DNA from: Sphingomonas sp. NFR04
Lineage (GTDB): Bacteria > Pseudomonadota > Alphaproteobacteria > Sphingomonadales > Sphingomonadaceae
Direction of reading: 5' to 3'
Length of the DNA stretch: 64,000 nt
NCBI RefSeq assembly: GCF_900114095.1
Contig: NZ_FORV01000002.1
Coordinates: 558,001-622,000, forward strand
This document shows positions 16,288 through 25,017 of this stretch, piece by piece; the stretch's first letter is position 1, and each line of letters begins with the position of its first letter. Position numbers and translations under genes: made by a program. The notes under the pieces were generated by a model, which was not told where the DNA came from, did not search any database, and saw only the letters and a list, made by a program, of their open reading frames with translations.

Positions 16288-16982
16288 ACCTCGCCCAGTT
16301 CACCCCCGGCTCGGCGCTGATCACGGTCGTCCTGATCGCGCTCGCTCCGTTCTTCGCGGTGATGGTGACCAGCTTCACCAAGATCGCCGTGGTGCTGAGC
16401 CTGGTGCGCAACGCGCTGGGGCTGCAGCAGGTGCCCCCCAACCTCGTGCTCAACGGCCTGGCGCTGATCCTCAGCGTGTTCGTGATGTACCCCACGCTGG
16501 AGAAGATGCAGGCCGCCGCCGCTGTCCAGGGCCCGGCCTCTCCCACCATGCCCGGCGATCCGCCCGCGCAGGCCGAGAACCCGATCGAGAGCACCGGCGA
16601 CATCTTCGCCACCGCCGATCGCGCCAAGGAGCCCTTGCGCGAGTTCCTGGTCAAGCACAGCGACCCGCGCGAGCGCGCCTTCTTCCTGCGCACCCAGCAG
16701 CGGATCGGCGATCCCGGCAAGGTGAGCAGCCTGCGCGATACCGATTTCGTGATCGTCATCCCGGCGTTCGTGACGAAGGAGCTCAAGCTGGCCTTCCAGA
16801 TCGGCTTCCTGATCTTCCTGCCCTTCCTCGTCATCGACATGGTGATCGCCAACATCCTGCTGGCGATGGGCATGATGATGCTGTCCCCGGTCACGATTTC
16901 GCTGCCGTTCAAGATCCTTTTGTTCGTGCTGGTCGACGGCTGGGTGAAGCTGAGCCACGGGCTGGTGCTCTCCTATGCCTGA
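16284..16982 (+). CDS. sctR: SctR, export apparatus membrane protein (FliP family)
   Basis: GTG at 16284 overlaps the sctQ stop (GTGA). The 232-aa product has two N-terminal membrane helices, including the VTSFTKIAVVLSLVRNALG signature, a periplasmic loop, and two C-terminal helices with FKILLFVLVDGW. There is no cleavable signal peptide, unlike FliP. SctR pentamers form most of the export gate with SctS and SctT. An open stretch toward 15741 is a shadow of sctQ. Confidence 0.95.
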   Translation: MNLAQFTPGSALITVVLIALAPFFAVMVTSFTKIAVVLSLVRNALGLQQVPPNLVLNGLALILSVFVMYPTLEKMQAAAAVQGPASPTMPGDPPAQAENPIESTGDIFATADRAKEPLREFLVKHSDPRERAFFLRTQQRIGDPGKVSSLRDTDFVIVIPAFVTKELKLAFQIGFLIFLPFLVIDMVIANILLAMGMMMLSPVTISLPFKILLFVLVDGWVKLSHGLVLSYA

Positions 16983-16994
16983 GGAGGCGCGCGC

Positions 16995-17261
16995 ATGAGC
17001 GACGACCTCGTCGCCGTCACCACCCAGGGGCTGTGGCTGGTGCTGCTGCTCTCGGCGCCGCCGATCATCGCGGCGTCGGTGGTGGGGCTGCTCGTCGCGA
17101 TCGTGCAGGCGGCGACCCAGCTGCAGGAACAGACGCTGCAATATACGCTGAAGTTCTTCGCGATCGTGATCAGCATCTTCGTCACCGCCAGCCTGATGGC
17201 GGGCTCGCTGTACAGCTATGCCGATTCGATCTTCTCCGGCCTCGCGGCGGTGGGTCGATGA
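16995..17261 (+). CDS. sctS: SctS, export apparatus membrane protein (FliQ family)
   Basis: The 88-aa protein has two membrane hairpins (about 13-38 and 50-75) and the family core VVGLLVAIVQAATQLQEQTL. It forms part of the SctRST gate. It starts 12 bases after sctR, behind a GAGGAGG ribosome site, and overlaps sctT by 4 bases. Confidence 0.95.
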   Translation: MSDDLVAVTTQGLWLVLLLSAPPIIAASVVGLLVAIVQAATQLQEQTLQYTLKFFAIVISIFVTASLMAGSLYSYADSIFSGLAAVGR

Positions 17262-18085
17262 TCGAGGCGGTGCCCCCAGGCGTCGGCGTGCCGCTGTTCG
17301 CGGCGATGCCCTGGCTCGACCAGCTGCTGGTCGTTGCGGTCGCCTCGGCGCGCTTCGCCTTCGCCTTCGTCTTCGTGCCGGTCTTCTCGCGCGAAGTGAT
17401 GCCGGGGACGGTGCGCAACAGCATCATCGTTACCTTCGGGCTGGTCGCGCTGCAGATGCAGCCGGACTTTCATCCGGGCGCCCTGTCCGCGATGGGCTGG
17501 CTCAAGATGTTGCTCAAGGAAGCCGCGGCCGGGGGCGCGATCGGCTTCTTCTTCGGCACCATACTTTGGGCGCTGGGCGCCGCGGGCGAGATCATCGACA
17601 CCAAGGTGGGCGCGACGATCGGCCAGTTGGTCGATCCCTTGAGCGGCAACACCAGCTCGCTCACCGGCATCCTGCTCAGCCGCTTCGCAGAGGTGGTGTT
17701 CGTGACCGCAGGCGGGCTCACGCTGCTCGTCGGCACGGTGATGGGCAGCTACCTGATCTGGCCGCTGGGCCCCGGCGGGCTGCAGCTCGATGCCCGCGCG
17801 CTGATGTTCTTCGAGGGCGAGTTCGGGCGGCTGTTCGCCCTCGCCTTCCTGTTCGCCGCGCCGGTGCTGACCGTGCTCTATGTGATCGACCTGGCGATGG
17901 GGTTCCTCAACCGCTTCGCCCAGTCGTTCAACGTCTTCTCGATGGCGATGCCGATCAAGGCCGCCGCCGCCACCTTCGTCGTCATCCTCACGCTCCCGCT
18001 GCTCGCCCAGGCGATCCTCGCCGATCTCGGCACGCGCGAGGAGATTGCAGGCGGCGTCCTCCAGCGAACGGCCAAGCCCCAATGA
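17258..18085 (+). CDS. sctT: SctT, export apparatus membrane protein (FliR family)
   Basis: From ATG at 17258 (ATGA with the sctS stop) the 275-aa protein has about six membrane segments and FliR/YscT features such as ARFAFAFVFVPVFSREVMPG near the N-terminus and FNVFSMAMPIKAA in the C-terminal part. It caps the SctR-SctS gate. It overlaps the LuxR-type gene by 4 bases. Confidence 0.94.
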   Translation: MIEAVPPGVGVPLFAAMPWLDQLLVVAVASARFAFAFVFVPVFSREVMPGTVRNSIIVTFGLVALQMQPDFHPGALSAMGWLKMLLKEAAAGGAIGFFFGTILWALGAAGEIIDTKVGATIGQLVDPLSGNTSSLTGILLSRFAEVVFVTAGGLTLLVGTVMGSYLIWPLGPGGLQLDARALMFFEGEFGRLFALAFLFAAPVLTVLYVIDLAMGFLNRFAQSFNVFSMAMPIKAAAATFVVILTLPLLAQAILADLGTREEIAGGVLQRTAKPQ

Positions 18086-18462
18086 CCAGCGCCACCGCCC
18101 TCCGCGGGCCCGCGCCGCCGCCAAGCGATGCCGAACAGCTCGCCCAACTGATCGCCGAGCTGCGCGCCGCCGAACAACGCCGCGGCGCCGCCACCCGCGA
18201 GATCCGCATCGGCGAGTTCACCGTTCCCGGCTGGCGGGTACCGCTGCTCCATCTGGCGGGGCTGCAGACGCTTACCCGCAACGAAGCCGCGGTACTCCGC
18301 TTCCTCGGCTGGGGCCGCGCCAATGGCGACATCGGCACCCTGCTCAACATGACCGAAAACACCGTGCGCACGCATATGAACAACGCGATCCGCAAGCTCG
18401 ATCTCGACGGCGTTCGCGAACTCAACAGCTTGGCAGGACTGCTCTTCCTGCCGCTCGAATGA
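18082..18462 (+). CDS. Small LuxR-type (GerE HTH) transcription regulator
   Basis: The 126-aa protein has a C-terminal GerE/LuxR helix-turn-helix (about 63-122): LTRNEAAVLRFLGWGRANGD, MTENTVRTHMNNAIRKL. The first 60 residues contain no receiver or autoinducer domain; about 25-45 are helical and charged. Last gene of the sctU unit, coupled to sctT by ATGA. Since it sits 31 bases before dyad copy C, it is the best local candidate for the protein that binds the three shared operators. DNA binding is sound; target and sign of control are inference. Confidence 0.82.
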   Translation: MTSATALRGPAPPPSDAEQLAQLIAELRAAEQRRGAATREIRIGEFTVPGWRVPLLHLAGLQTLTRNEAAVLRFLGWGRANGDIGTLLNMTENTVRTHMNNAIRKLDLDGVRELNSLAGLLFLPLE

Positions 18463-18492
18463 CCGCGCCCCTCCACGATTCGTTGAGCCCGA

Positions 18493-18509
18493 CTAAACGA
18501 ATCGTGGAG
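18493..18509 (+). promoter_or_regulatory. 17-bp dyad operator, copy C
   Basis: CTAAACGAATCGTGGAG is identical to copy A over its first 13 bases and shares GGAGCGCG with copy B just beyond the core. It is centred at 18501, 113 bases before the 211-aa gene at 18614. Confidence 0.68.
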
Positions 18510-18613
18510 CGCGTGCGGAGCCGATCCGGGGCAGTTTGCCCTTGTACCGGCGACACGGTGTCGGCGGCTTGGCTCCCGAGGGGAGCGCGATATCTGGATG
18601 GAAGGAACGATCC

Positions 18614-19249
18614 ATGGGTCTCCTGAGCGGTCTTACGCGGTCTCTGGTCAATCCGATCAGCCTGGCTTCCCTCGCGATGGGCCCGGCGGGCTGGGCATCG
18701 CTCGCGGTGCGCACGCTGGGCACGGCGATCGCCAAGGAAGTGCTGCAGCAGCTCGGCCAGCAGCTCGGCCTGCCGCAGAGTGCGATCAACCTGGTACAGG
18801 ACGGCTTCTCGGCGGCCACCGGCTCGATGGGCGGCCCGGGCACGATTGCCGAAGCGGTGGCCAGCCTCGCCCAGAATTTCGACCTGTCCCCGTCGCAGCA
18901 GGGCGAACTGCAGCGCGCCGCGGAATCGGACTCGCGCGACATGTTCCAGCAGCTGAGCGATGCCTATCAAAGCGGCGAAACGCTGGCGAAGGTATCCACC
19001 TCCCGCAGCGGCAAGGGCCGGAGCTGGCTCCAGGCAATTGCGGACTCCATGTCGTCCCTCCTCGACAAGAAGGTTGCAGACATGGACAGCATGTCGCGCG
19101 CGCTGGACCAGCAGGGCAAGAACCGTTCGACGAAGACCGGCAACGACCTTCAGGTTGCAGCACAGGAGTTCTCGTTCCTGATGAATACCACTGGTACGGT
19201 CGTCAAGACGATCGGCGAAGGTCTCAGCGGTATGGCACGCAAGCAGTAA
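18614..19249 (+). CDS. Putative secreted component of the injectisome with needle-like C-terminus
   Basis: ATG at 18614 follows a GGAAGGA site. The 211-aa product has no Sec signal; a hydrophobic Ala/Gly/Leu stretch (about 8-40) is followed by Gln/Ser-rich helices and a C-terminal helix ending VVKTIGEGLSGMARKQ. That end closely resembles the end of the 102-aa needle candidate (DSVSKALETMARKN). The gene carries dyad copy C upstream and a strong terminator downstream, so it is its own unit. A translocator, tip or filament subunit would fit; I know no family match. Function is inference, expression as part of the secretion regulon is likely. Confidence 0.6.
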   Translation: MGLLSGLTRSLVNPISLASLAMGPAGWASLAVRTLGTAIAKEVLQQLGQQLGLPQSAINLVQDGFSAATGSMGGPGTIAEAVASLAQNFDLSPSQQGELQRAAESDSRDMFQQLSDAYQSGETLAKVSTSRSGKGRSWLQAIADSMSSLLDKKVADMDSMSRALDQQGKNRSTKTGNDLQVAAQEFSFLMNTTGTVVKTIGEGLSGMARKQ

Positions 19250-19268
19250 GCAGGCGCGCCTTTGATGC

Positions 19269-19302
19269 GGGGGAGACGGCAATTGTCGTTTCCCCCTTTT
19301 TT
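19269..19302 (+). terminator. Rho-independent terminator
   Basis: GGGGGAGACGGC and GTCGTTTCCCCC pair around an AATT loop (twelve pairs, two or three of them G-U), followed by six T. It closes the 18614 gene and so the secretion region on this side. Confidence 0.9.
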
Positions 19303-19323
19303 GGCGTTTTGGAAAGGTAGCGT

Positions 19324-20205
19324 ATGATGAGGCAGTTTCTGGCAATCGCCACCCTGGGTCTGACGACTGTCTTCACAACCCCTGCGATAGCGCAGGACGG
19401 ATCCAGCTTCGCCATGATCCTGCCGACGCTTACCCATACCGACCCGCTCAGCATGATGCTCGACGATCGGGAAAGCCAGGAGGCAGAGCGTCCTCGCCGA
19501 GCGAGCCGCCGCGGCGTTGCCTTTGACATGGGCCAGCAGCGCCCTGCTCCAGACATGTCCAGCCTGCGCTACGCGCCGTCAAAGGCCCGACGCAGCGCGA
19601 ACCTAGCCACCTTCATTACCAAGACTCGCGCCGCAGACCCGAAAGGCGCAGCCGATCTGCGGAAGCTGTTCGCCGAGGGCGACTTCATCGAGAAGATTGG
19701 TGCCCTCGTCGCACCGCAGGGCCTGCGCATCGACAATGTCGCCGATGCCTATGCACTCTGGTGGATCACTGCCTGGCAGGCCGCGCACGGCACCAACGAC
19801 ACGCCAAGCCGCGCGGTCCTCGGCGCCGTCCGCCAGCAGGCGGCGAACGCAGTTGTCGCCACGGGCGAGATCGCGCACGCCTCGGACGCCCAGAAGCAGG
19901 AACTGGCCGAAGCGCTCTGGGTGCAGAGCGCGCTGATCGACGGTGCGGTCGAGCAGGCCAAGCGCGATCCCTCTCGCCTACGCGCAATCGGTGACGCGGT
20001 GCGGCAGGGCGCCCAGGGCATGGGCCTCAACCTCGACGCGATCGACCTGACGTCGCAGGGCTTCGTGCCCGTTGGAGTGGGCCAGAACGATGCACCTGCC
20101 ACCACACCCGAGCCGGGAAGTGCCGCTCCCTATGGTGCCCTAGCGCTCGCCGCAGGCGGGATGGGCATCGGCGGGTTCCTGATGCTGCGCCAGCGTCGGG
20201 GCTGA
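19324..20205 (+). CDS. Exported protein of a tandem family, copy 1 (DUF6683-like), PEP-CTERM-like tail
   Basis: The 293-aa product has a signal peptide (about 1-23, ending AIAQ), a TDPLSMMLDDR phrase, and a conserved domain (about 88-245) beginning ARRSANLATFITKTRA and including NVADAYALWWITAWQAAHG and SDAQKQELAEALWVQSALID. I believe this is the family called DUF6683; function unknown. The C-terminus is TPEP, a hydrophobic span and RQRRG, resembling a PEP-CTERM sorting signal. A GGAAAGG ribosome site precedes ATG at 19324. Two close paralogues follow in tandem; the gene lies just after the terminator, so it needs its own promoter. Confidence 0.75.
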   Translation: MMRQFLAIATLGLTTVFTTPAIAQDGSSFAMILPTLTHTDPLSMMLDDRESQEAERPRRASRRGVAFDMGQQRPAPDMSSLRYAPSKARRSANLATFITKTRAADPKGAADLRKLFAEGDFIEKIGALVAPQGLRIDNVADAYALWWITAWQAAHGTNDTPSRAVLGAVRQQAANAVVATGEIAHASDAQKQELAEALWVQSALIDGAVEQAKRDPSRLRAIGDAVRQGAQGMGLNLDAIDLTSQGFVPVGVGQNDAPATTPEPGSAAPYGALALAAGGMGIGGFLMLRQRRG

Positions 20206-20231
20206 TGACCATCGGGCAGCAGGAGCGCAAC

Positions 20232-21113
20232 ATGAAGAAGGTCTTGGGAGCACTCGGACTACTGATGGTCACCGGCTGGAGCAGCAGCGCCACCGCCCAG
20301 ATGTGGGACAGCACTCAATTATCGCTCATGATGCCCTCTATGTATCACACCGACCCGCTCAGCGTGATGCTCGACGATCGCATGCGCCAGGATGAGGAGC
20401 GTAGTCGGCGTAGCCGGCGTTCCACCGCCGATGCCGCAAGCGCAGCGCCGACGCGCGCCGACACCTCAATTCTGCATTACACGCCCTCCCGGACAAGGCG
20501 AAGCGCCAATCTCGCGGCCTTCGTCCAGAAAACCCGCGCGGTCGATCCGCGCGGCGCTGCCGATCTGCAGAAGGTGTTCGCCGAGGGTGATTTCATCGAG
20601 CGGATCGGCGCGCTGGTCGCACCGCACGGCTTGCGCGTTGACAATGTCGCCGACGCCTATGCCGTGTGGTGGATCACCGCATGGCATGCCGCGCGAGGCA
20701 ACAACGACGAGCCGCCTCCCGCCACACTCGCAGCGGTGCGCGCGCAGGCGGCGAGCGCGATCCTTGCCACCGGCGAGATTGCCAGCGCCTCAGACGCGCA
20801 GAAGCAAGAGCTCGCTGAGGCATTGTGGATCCAGTCCACGCTGATCGACATTTCGATCGAACAGGCCAAAGGCGACGCGGCGCACCTTCGCCAGATCGGC
20901 GATGCGGTGCGCAAGGGCGCCAAGGGCATGGGCCTCAATCTCGACGCGATCGACCTGACATCGCAGGGCTTCGTGCCCGTTGGCGTCGGCCAGAACGACG
21001 CCCCTGCGGCGATGCCCAAGCCGGGAAGTGCCGTCCCCTATGGCGCCCTAGCGCTGGCCGCGGGCGGCATGGGCGTCGGCGGGTTCCTGCTGCTCCGCCA
21101 GCGCCGCAGCTAA
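20232..21113 (+). CDS. Exported protein of the tandem family, copy 2
   Basis: I choose ATG at 20232, preceded by AGGAG and giving a clean signal peptide and the same 293-aa length as copy 1; an ATG at 20205, overlapping the previous stop, would add nine residues. The domain at about 88-245 is a close match to copy 1 (for example FAEGDFIERIGALVAPHGLR). The tail has PKPGSAVPYG, a hydrophobic span and RQRRS: the Glu of the PEP motif is Lys here, so sorting by an exosortase may be lost. Probably co-transcribed with copies 1 and 3. Confidence 0.73.
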   Translation: MKKVLGALGLLMVTGWSSSATAQMWDSTQLSLMMPSMYHTDPLSVMLDDRMRQDEERSRRSRRSTADAASAAPTRADTSILHYTPSRTRRSANLAAFVQKTRAVDPRGAADLQKVFAEGDFIERIGALVAPHGLRVDNVADAYAVWWITAWHAARGNNDEPPPATLAAVRAQAASAILATGEIASASDAQKQELAEALWIQSTLIDISIEQAKGDAAHLRQIGDAVRKGAKGMGLNLDAIDLTSQGFVPVGVGQNDAPAAMPKPGSAVPYGALALAAGGMGVGGFLLLRQRRS

Positions 21114-21139
21114 TGGCCCACACCGATAAGGGCGGGAGC

Positions 21140-21898
21140 GTGAAACACCTTCTGACCATCATCATTTTGACGGCATCCTTGGGGATTTCGAGCGAAGCCA
21201 ATGCACAGGTGGTAGATGGTTGGGGTTGGTCCACGATCATCCCGTCGCTCACGCACTCCGACCCCTTGGGCATGATGCTCGACGATCGCATGGCGCAGGA
21301 CGAGGAAAGGGCGCGCCGCGAGGGAAGGCCGCTGCCGAGCGACGACGCGCCCCGGGCGACAGCGCCCGCCGACGCCGGGAATCTGCTCTACCGACCCTTG
21401 AAGGCACGCCGCAGCGCCAATCTCGCGGCCTTCGTCCAGAAGACGCGCGCCGTCGATCCGAAGGGTGCAGCCGACCTGCAGAAGCTCTTTGCCGAAGGCG
21501 ACTTCATCGAGCGGATCGGTGTGCTCGTGGCGCCACAGGGACTGCAGATCGACGATGTCGCCGATGCCTATACGCTCTGGTGGATCACCGCCTGGCATGC
21601 CGCGCGCGGCAACAACGACACGCCGACGCCCGAGATCGTCTCCGCCGTGAAAGCGCAGGCGGCCCGCGCCGTCTTGGCCACGGGCGAGATTGCCCGGGCC
21701 TCCGATGCACAAAAGCAGGAACTGGCCGAAGCGCTCTGGGTGCAGAGCGCGCTGATCGACGGTGCGGTCGAGCAGGCCCAGCGCGATCCCTCCCGCCTAC
21801 GCGCGATCGGCGATGCGGTGCGACAGGGTGCCAAGGGCATGGGCCTCGATCTCGACGCGATCGAACTGACATCGAAGGGCTTCGTCCCGGCCACCTGA
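21140..21898 (+). CDS. Exported protein of the tandem family, copy 3, without C-terminal tail
   Basis: GTG at 21140 behind GGGAG gives a 252-aa product with a signal peptide ending EANAQ; as with copy 2, an ATG 27 bases earlier (21113) overlaps the preceding stop. The domain matches copies 1 and 2, but the protein ends at KGFVPAT and lacks the hydrophobic and basic tail. It would therefore be a free periplasmic or secreted form. No remnant of the tail can be seen after the stop. Confidence 0.72.
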   Translation: MKHLLTIIILTASLGISSEANAQVVDGWGWSTIIPSLTHSDPLGMMLDDRMAQDEERARREGRPLPSDDAPRATAPADAGNLLYRPLKARRSANLAAFVQKTRAVDPKGAADLQKLFAEGDFIERIGVLVAPQGLQIDDVADAYTLWWITAWHAARGNNDTPTPEIVSAVKAQAARAVLATGEIARASDAQKQELAEALWVQSALIDGAVEQAQRDPSRLRAIGDAVRQGAKGMGLDLDAIELTSKGFVPAT

Positions 21899-22212
21899 TC
21901 GATCCGATTGGGCACGCTCCTCCGGAAGACCGCTGCGCGCCCGGGAACCGGTCGCTCGGCGCCATGATCCCTGGCGGCGGGGCTCGTCGAGGGCGAGACG
22001 GGATAGCGGCGCGCGCGGGTAGCTTCGAGGCCAATGTGTCGAGCCGCCAGCACGGCGCCTGGCGCGATCCCGCCGGGGGCGGCAACGGCGCCGGCTCTCC
22101 GAACATATAGATCGCAACATCGACGTGATCCTTTCATGGCAACCTGCCAGACGTCGATGTGCCGCCGGTCCGCTTGCTTTACCGCCGAGAGGGCGGCGGG
22201 TAGAACATCGGC
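21899..22212. other. Intergenic region with a 10-bp inverted repeat
   Basis: I see no gene here. ACATCGACGT (22117-22126) and ACGTCGATGT (22151-22160) form a perfect inverted repeat with a 24-base gap, 53 bases before the next gene. It lacks a T run, so it is more likely a regulatory site or mRNA hairpin than a terminator. Confidence 0.5.
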
Positions 22213-23139
22213 ATGCGTTTCTCGAGACAGGCCAGCCTCCTGGCCCTCGCGCTGGCCGCGTGCGGGGGCACCACGCCGGAAGTGCCCGCAGACGACGCCC
22301 GTCGCGCGGCGGTCACCGCGCCCTCTGCAGCGCCGGGCTCCCGGGACGAGGAGGACGCCTATGCCGCCTGCAAGGCACGCGCCAGCGGCGATGCGACGGC
22401 GCTCACCGCCTGCGCCGACACGGCGATCGCGGCAGCCGGGCGCGGGGTCGACAGCGCCGAAGCCGCCGCTGCCTTCCGCGCCGCTCTCCAACAACTGGGC
22501 GATGCCGCCACCGCCGCCGACGGCGCGGCGGCGCGGGCGACCTTCGCCGAGGCTGCCGTGCATGCGGCGCAGCAACGCGCAGCGCTTCTCTCCGGAGCAG
22601 CACAGGCGGCGGTCGCATCTTCGGATGCGGCAAAACCGACCGACATCTGGGCCCGGAGCCGCGCACTCAGCTGCCGGGAGCATCCCGTGCAGCGCTGCAG
22701 CGAGCGCTACGATGCGCTGCTGCCCCTCCTGACGCTACCCCCCGCAAGGGCATCGGCAAGGGCGGCCCCTGCCCCCGCAGCGGGCCTGCCGCTGCCCGGT
22801 TGCGACGCAATCGAGGCGAGCGGCAAGGTCGGCGGCGCCCTGGCGGACGCTTTCTACGCGCGATACCCCAAGTCCCTGGCGGGAGAGGCCAGCGTCGAAC
22901 AGCTCGCGCTCGATCCCGCGGCGCTCGACAATATCGTCCGCTACCTGGTCTGCGTGGCCGGTGCGACCGGCTATGACCCGGTGGTGGCGGAAAACGGCCT
23001 CGCCCTGTTTGCCAGCAAGCGCCACGGCGCCGCCGCGCACCATGCGCTTTCCGCCCTCGCCCGAAGCATTGAGCCCGCCGCTGCCGCGGCGCGGCGCTTC
23101 AATGCGCAGATCACGGGCTATCTGCAGGGTCCGCGCTGA
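22213..23139 (+). CDS. Hypothetical lipoprotein
   Basis: The 308-aa product starts with a lipoprotein signal, MRFSRQASLLALALAAC, with Cys17 as acceptor. The rest is Ala-rich and helical with six further Cys residues (for example AACKA, TACAD, LSCRE, RCSER, LPGCDA, LVCVA), which may form disulphides in the periplasm. No family recognised. Lipid anchoring is well supported; function is unknown. Confidence 0.65.
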   Translation: MRFSRQASLLALALAACGGTTPEVPADDARRAAVTAPSAAPGSRDEEDAYAACKARASGDATALTACADTAIAAAGRGVDSAEAAAAFRAALQQLGDAATAADGAAARATFAEAAVHAAQQRAALLSGAAQAAVASSDAAKPTDIWARSRALSCREHPVQRCSERYDALLPLLTLPPARASARAAPAPAAGLPLPGCDAIEASGKVGGALADAFYARYPKSLAGEASVEQLALDPAALDNIVRYLVCVAGATGYDPVVAENGLALFASKRHGAAAHHALSALARSIEPAAAAARRFNAQITGYLQGPR

Positions 23140-23211
23140 TCCGCCGTGCCAGCCGGCCGCCCTCGTCGCGCGGATTTCCAAAGGATCGACACGCTCCCCT
23201 GAGCGCGCATG

Positions 23212-23243
23212 CAAAAAGGGCGGCGCCGTTTCCGGCACCGCCC
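23212..23243 (-). terminator. Terminator of the PEP-CTERM gene
   Basis: On the minus strand an 11-bp stem with one mismatch (GGGCGGTGCCG / CGGCGCCGCCC), a GAAA loop and a run of five T follow the stop of the gene at 23270. Confidence 0.85.
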
Positions 23244-23269
23244 TATTCGTACGCAGGTGCGAAAGCCGA

Positions 23270-23848
23270 TTAGGCCGCAGCGACCTTCGCGCTGGCGCGA
23301 CGACGACGCACTGCAGCACCGGCCATGCCGGCACCCGCGATCATCATGCCCCAGGTAGCGGGCTCGGGGATCGGGCTCGGCGGCGAGGCGAAGCTGAAGC
23401 TGCCCGAGATGTCCGAACCAGCGCCACCGGCCTGGTTGAAGGTGAAGGCCACCGAGGCCTTGCCCTTGTCATAGCCCGACGCGGCGGTCGGGGCGAAGTC
23501 ACCGAGCGTGTAGATGGTGACGAAGTTCAGGCCAGTGGTGACCTTCGCGACCTGACCGGCGAACGAGCCGAACACGCCGGAGAACGTCACGTCAGCACCC
23601 GTGGTCGCAGTGACCGACGAGGTGAAGAAGGACGTGAACACGCCGACCGACGACAGGTCGCCGCTCGAACCCAGCACGGCGCTGCCGCCGTTGCTGAACG
23701 TGGTATCGGCACCGATTGCTGCGGTGCTGCTCTTAACGTTGACCAGACCAGCCGAGAAACCGCCGATGATGGTCGCCGCCGAAGCGGTGGCCGGGGCTGC
23801 AACCGCAACGGTCGCAGCAGCCAGCAGGGTGAGAACACGAGTGCGCAT
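23270..23848 (-). CDS. PEP-CTERM sorting domain protein
   Basis: The 192-aa product has a signal peptide ending ASAA (about residue 24), a Ser/Thr/Gly-rich beta-type body and the classic sorting tail IPEPATWGMMIAGAGMAG followed by RRRR. Such proteins are cut by an exosortase and exported to the cell surface or matrix. No exosortase is in the window, so one must be elsewhere. It is a single-gene unit with its own terminator. Confidence 0.88.
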   Translation of the reverse strand: MRTRVLTLLAAATVAVAAPATASAATIIGGFSAGLVNVKSSTAAIGADTTFSNGGSAVLGSSGDLSSVGVFTSFFTSSVTATTGADVTFSGVFGSFAGQVAKVTTGLNFVTIYTLGDFAPTAASGYDKGKASVAFTFNQAGGAGSDISGSFSFASPPSPIPEPATWGMMIAGAGMAGAAVRRRRASAKVAAA

Positions 23849-24805
<957 letters not shown>

Positions 24806-24876
24806 ACGAACCGCCGCGCTTAGAGTGTCCGCACCGCAGACACAAGGCCCCGCAAGCGCCGGCCCAAGCGATACGC

Positions 24877-24952
24877 TGGTGGGCCCGGCAGGACTCGAAC
24901 CCGCAACCTAGCCGTTATGAGCGGCCAGCTCTAACCATTGAGCTACAGGCCC
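24877..24952 (-). tRNA. tRNA with CAT anticodon, probably tRNA-Ile2
   Basis: A 76-base cloverleaf: acceptor GGGCCTG/CGGGCCC, anticodon stem GGCCG/CGGCT with loop CTCATAA, T-arm GGGTTCGAGTCCT and encoded CCA. CAT could be elongator Met or lysidine-modified Ile2. The short D-loop (AATGGTTA) resembles E. coli ileX, so I favour Ile2. Confidence 0.85.
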
Positions 24953-25017
24953 CCAGCGCCCGCCTGCCCTAGCGGAGCCCCCGCCCGGGCCGCAAGCCCA
25001 AGCTGTGCAGGCATTGC

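Noticed and set aside
2681..18085. The cluster as a flagellar locus, given FliO-, FliP-, FliQ- and FliR-like genes
   Set aside because: There is an outer-membrane secretin, an FHA-type SctD and a lipoprotein SctJ, and no hook, rod, flagellin or motor gene.
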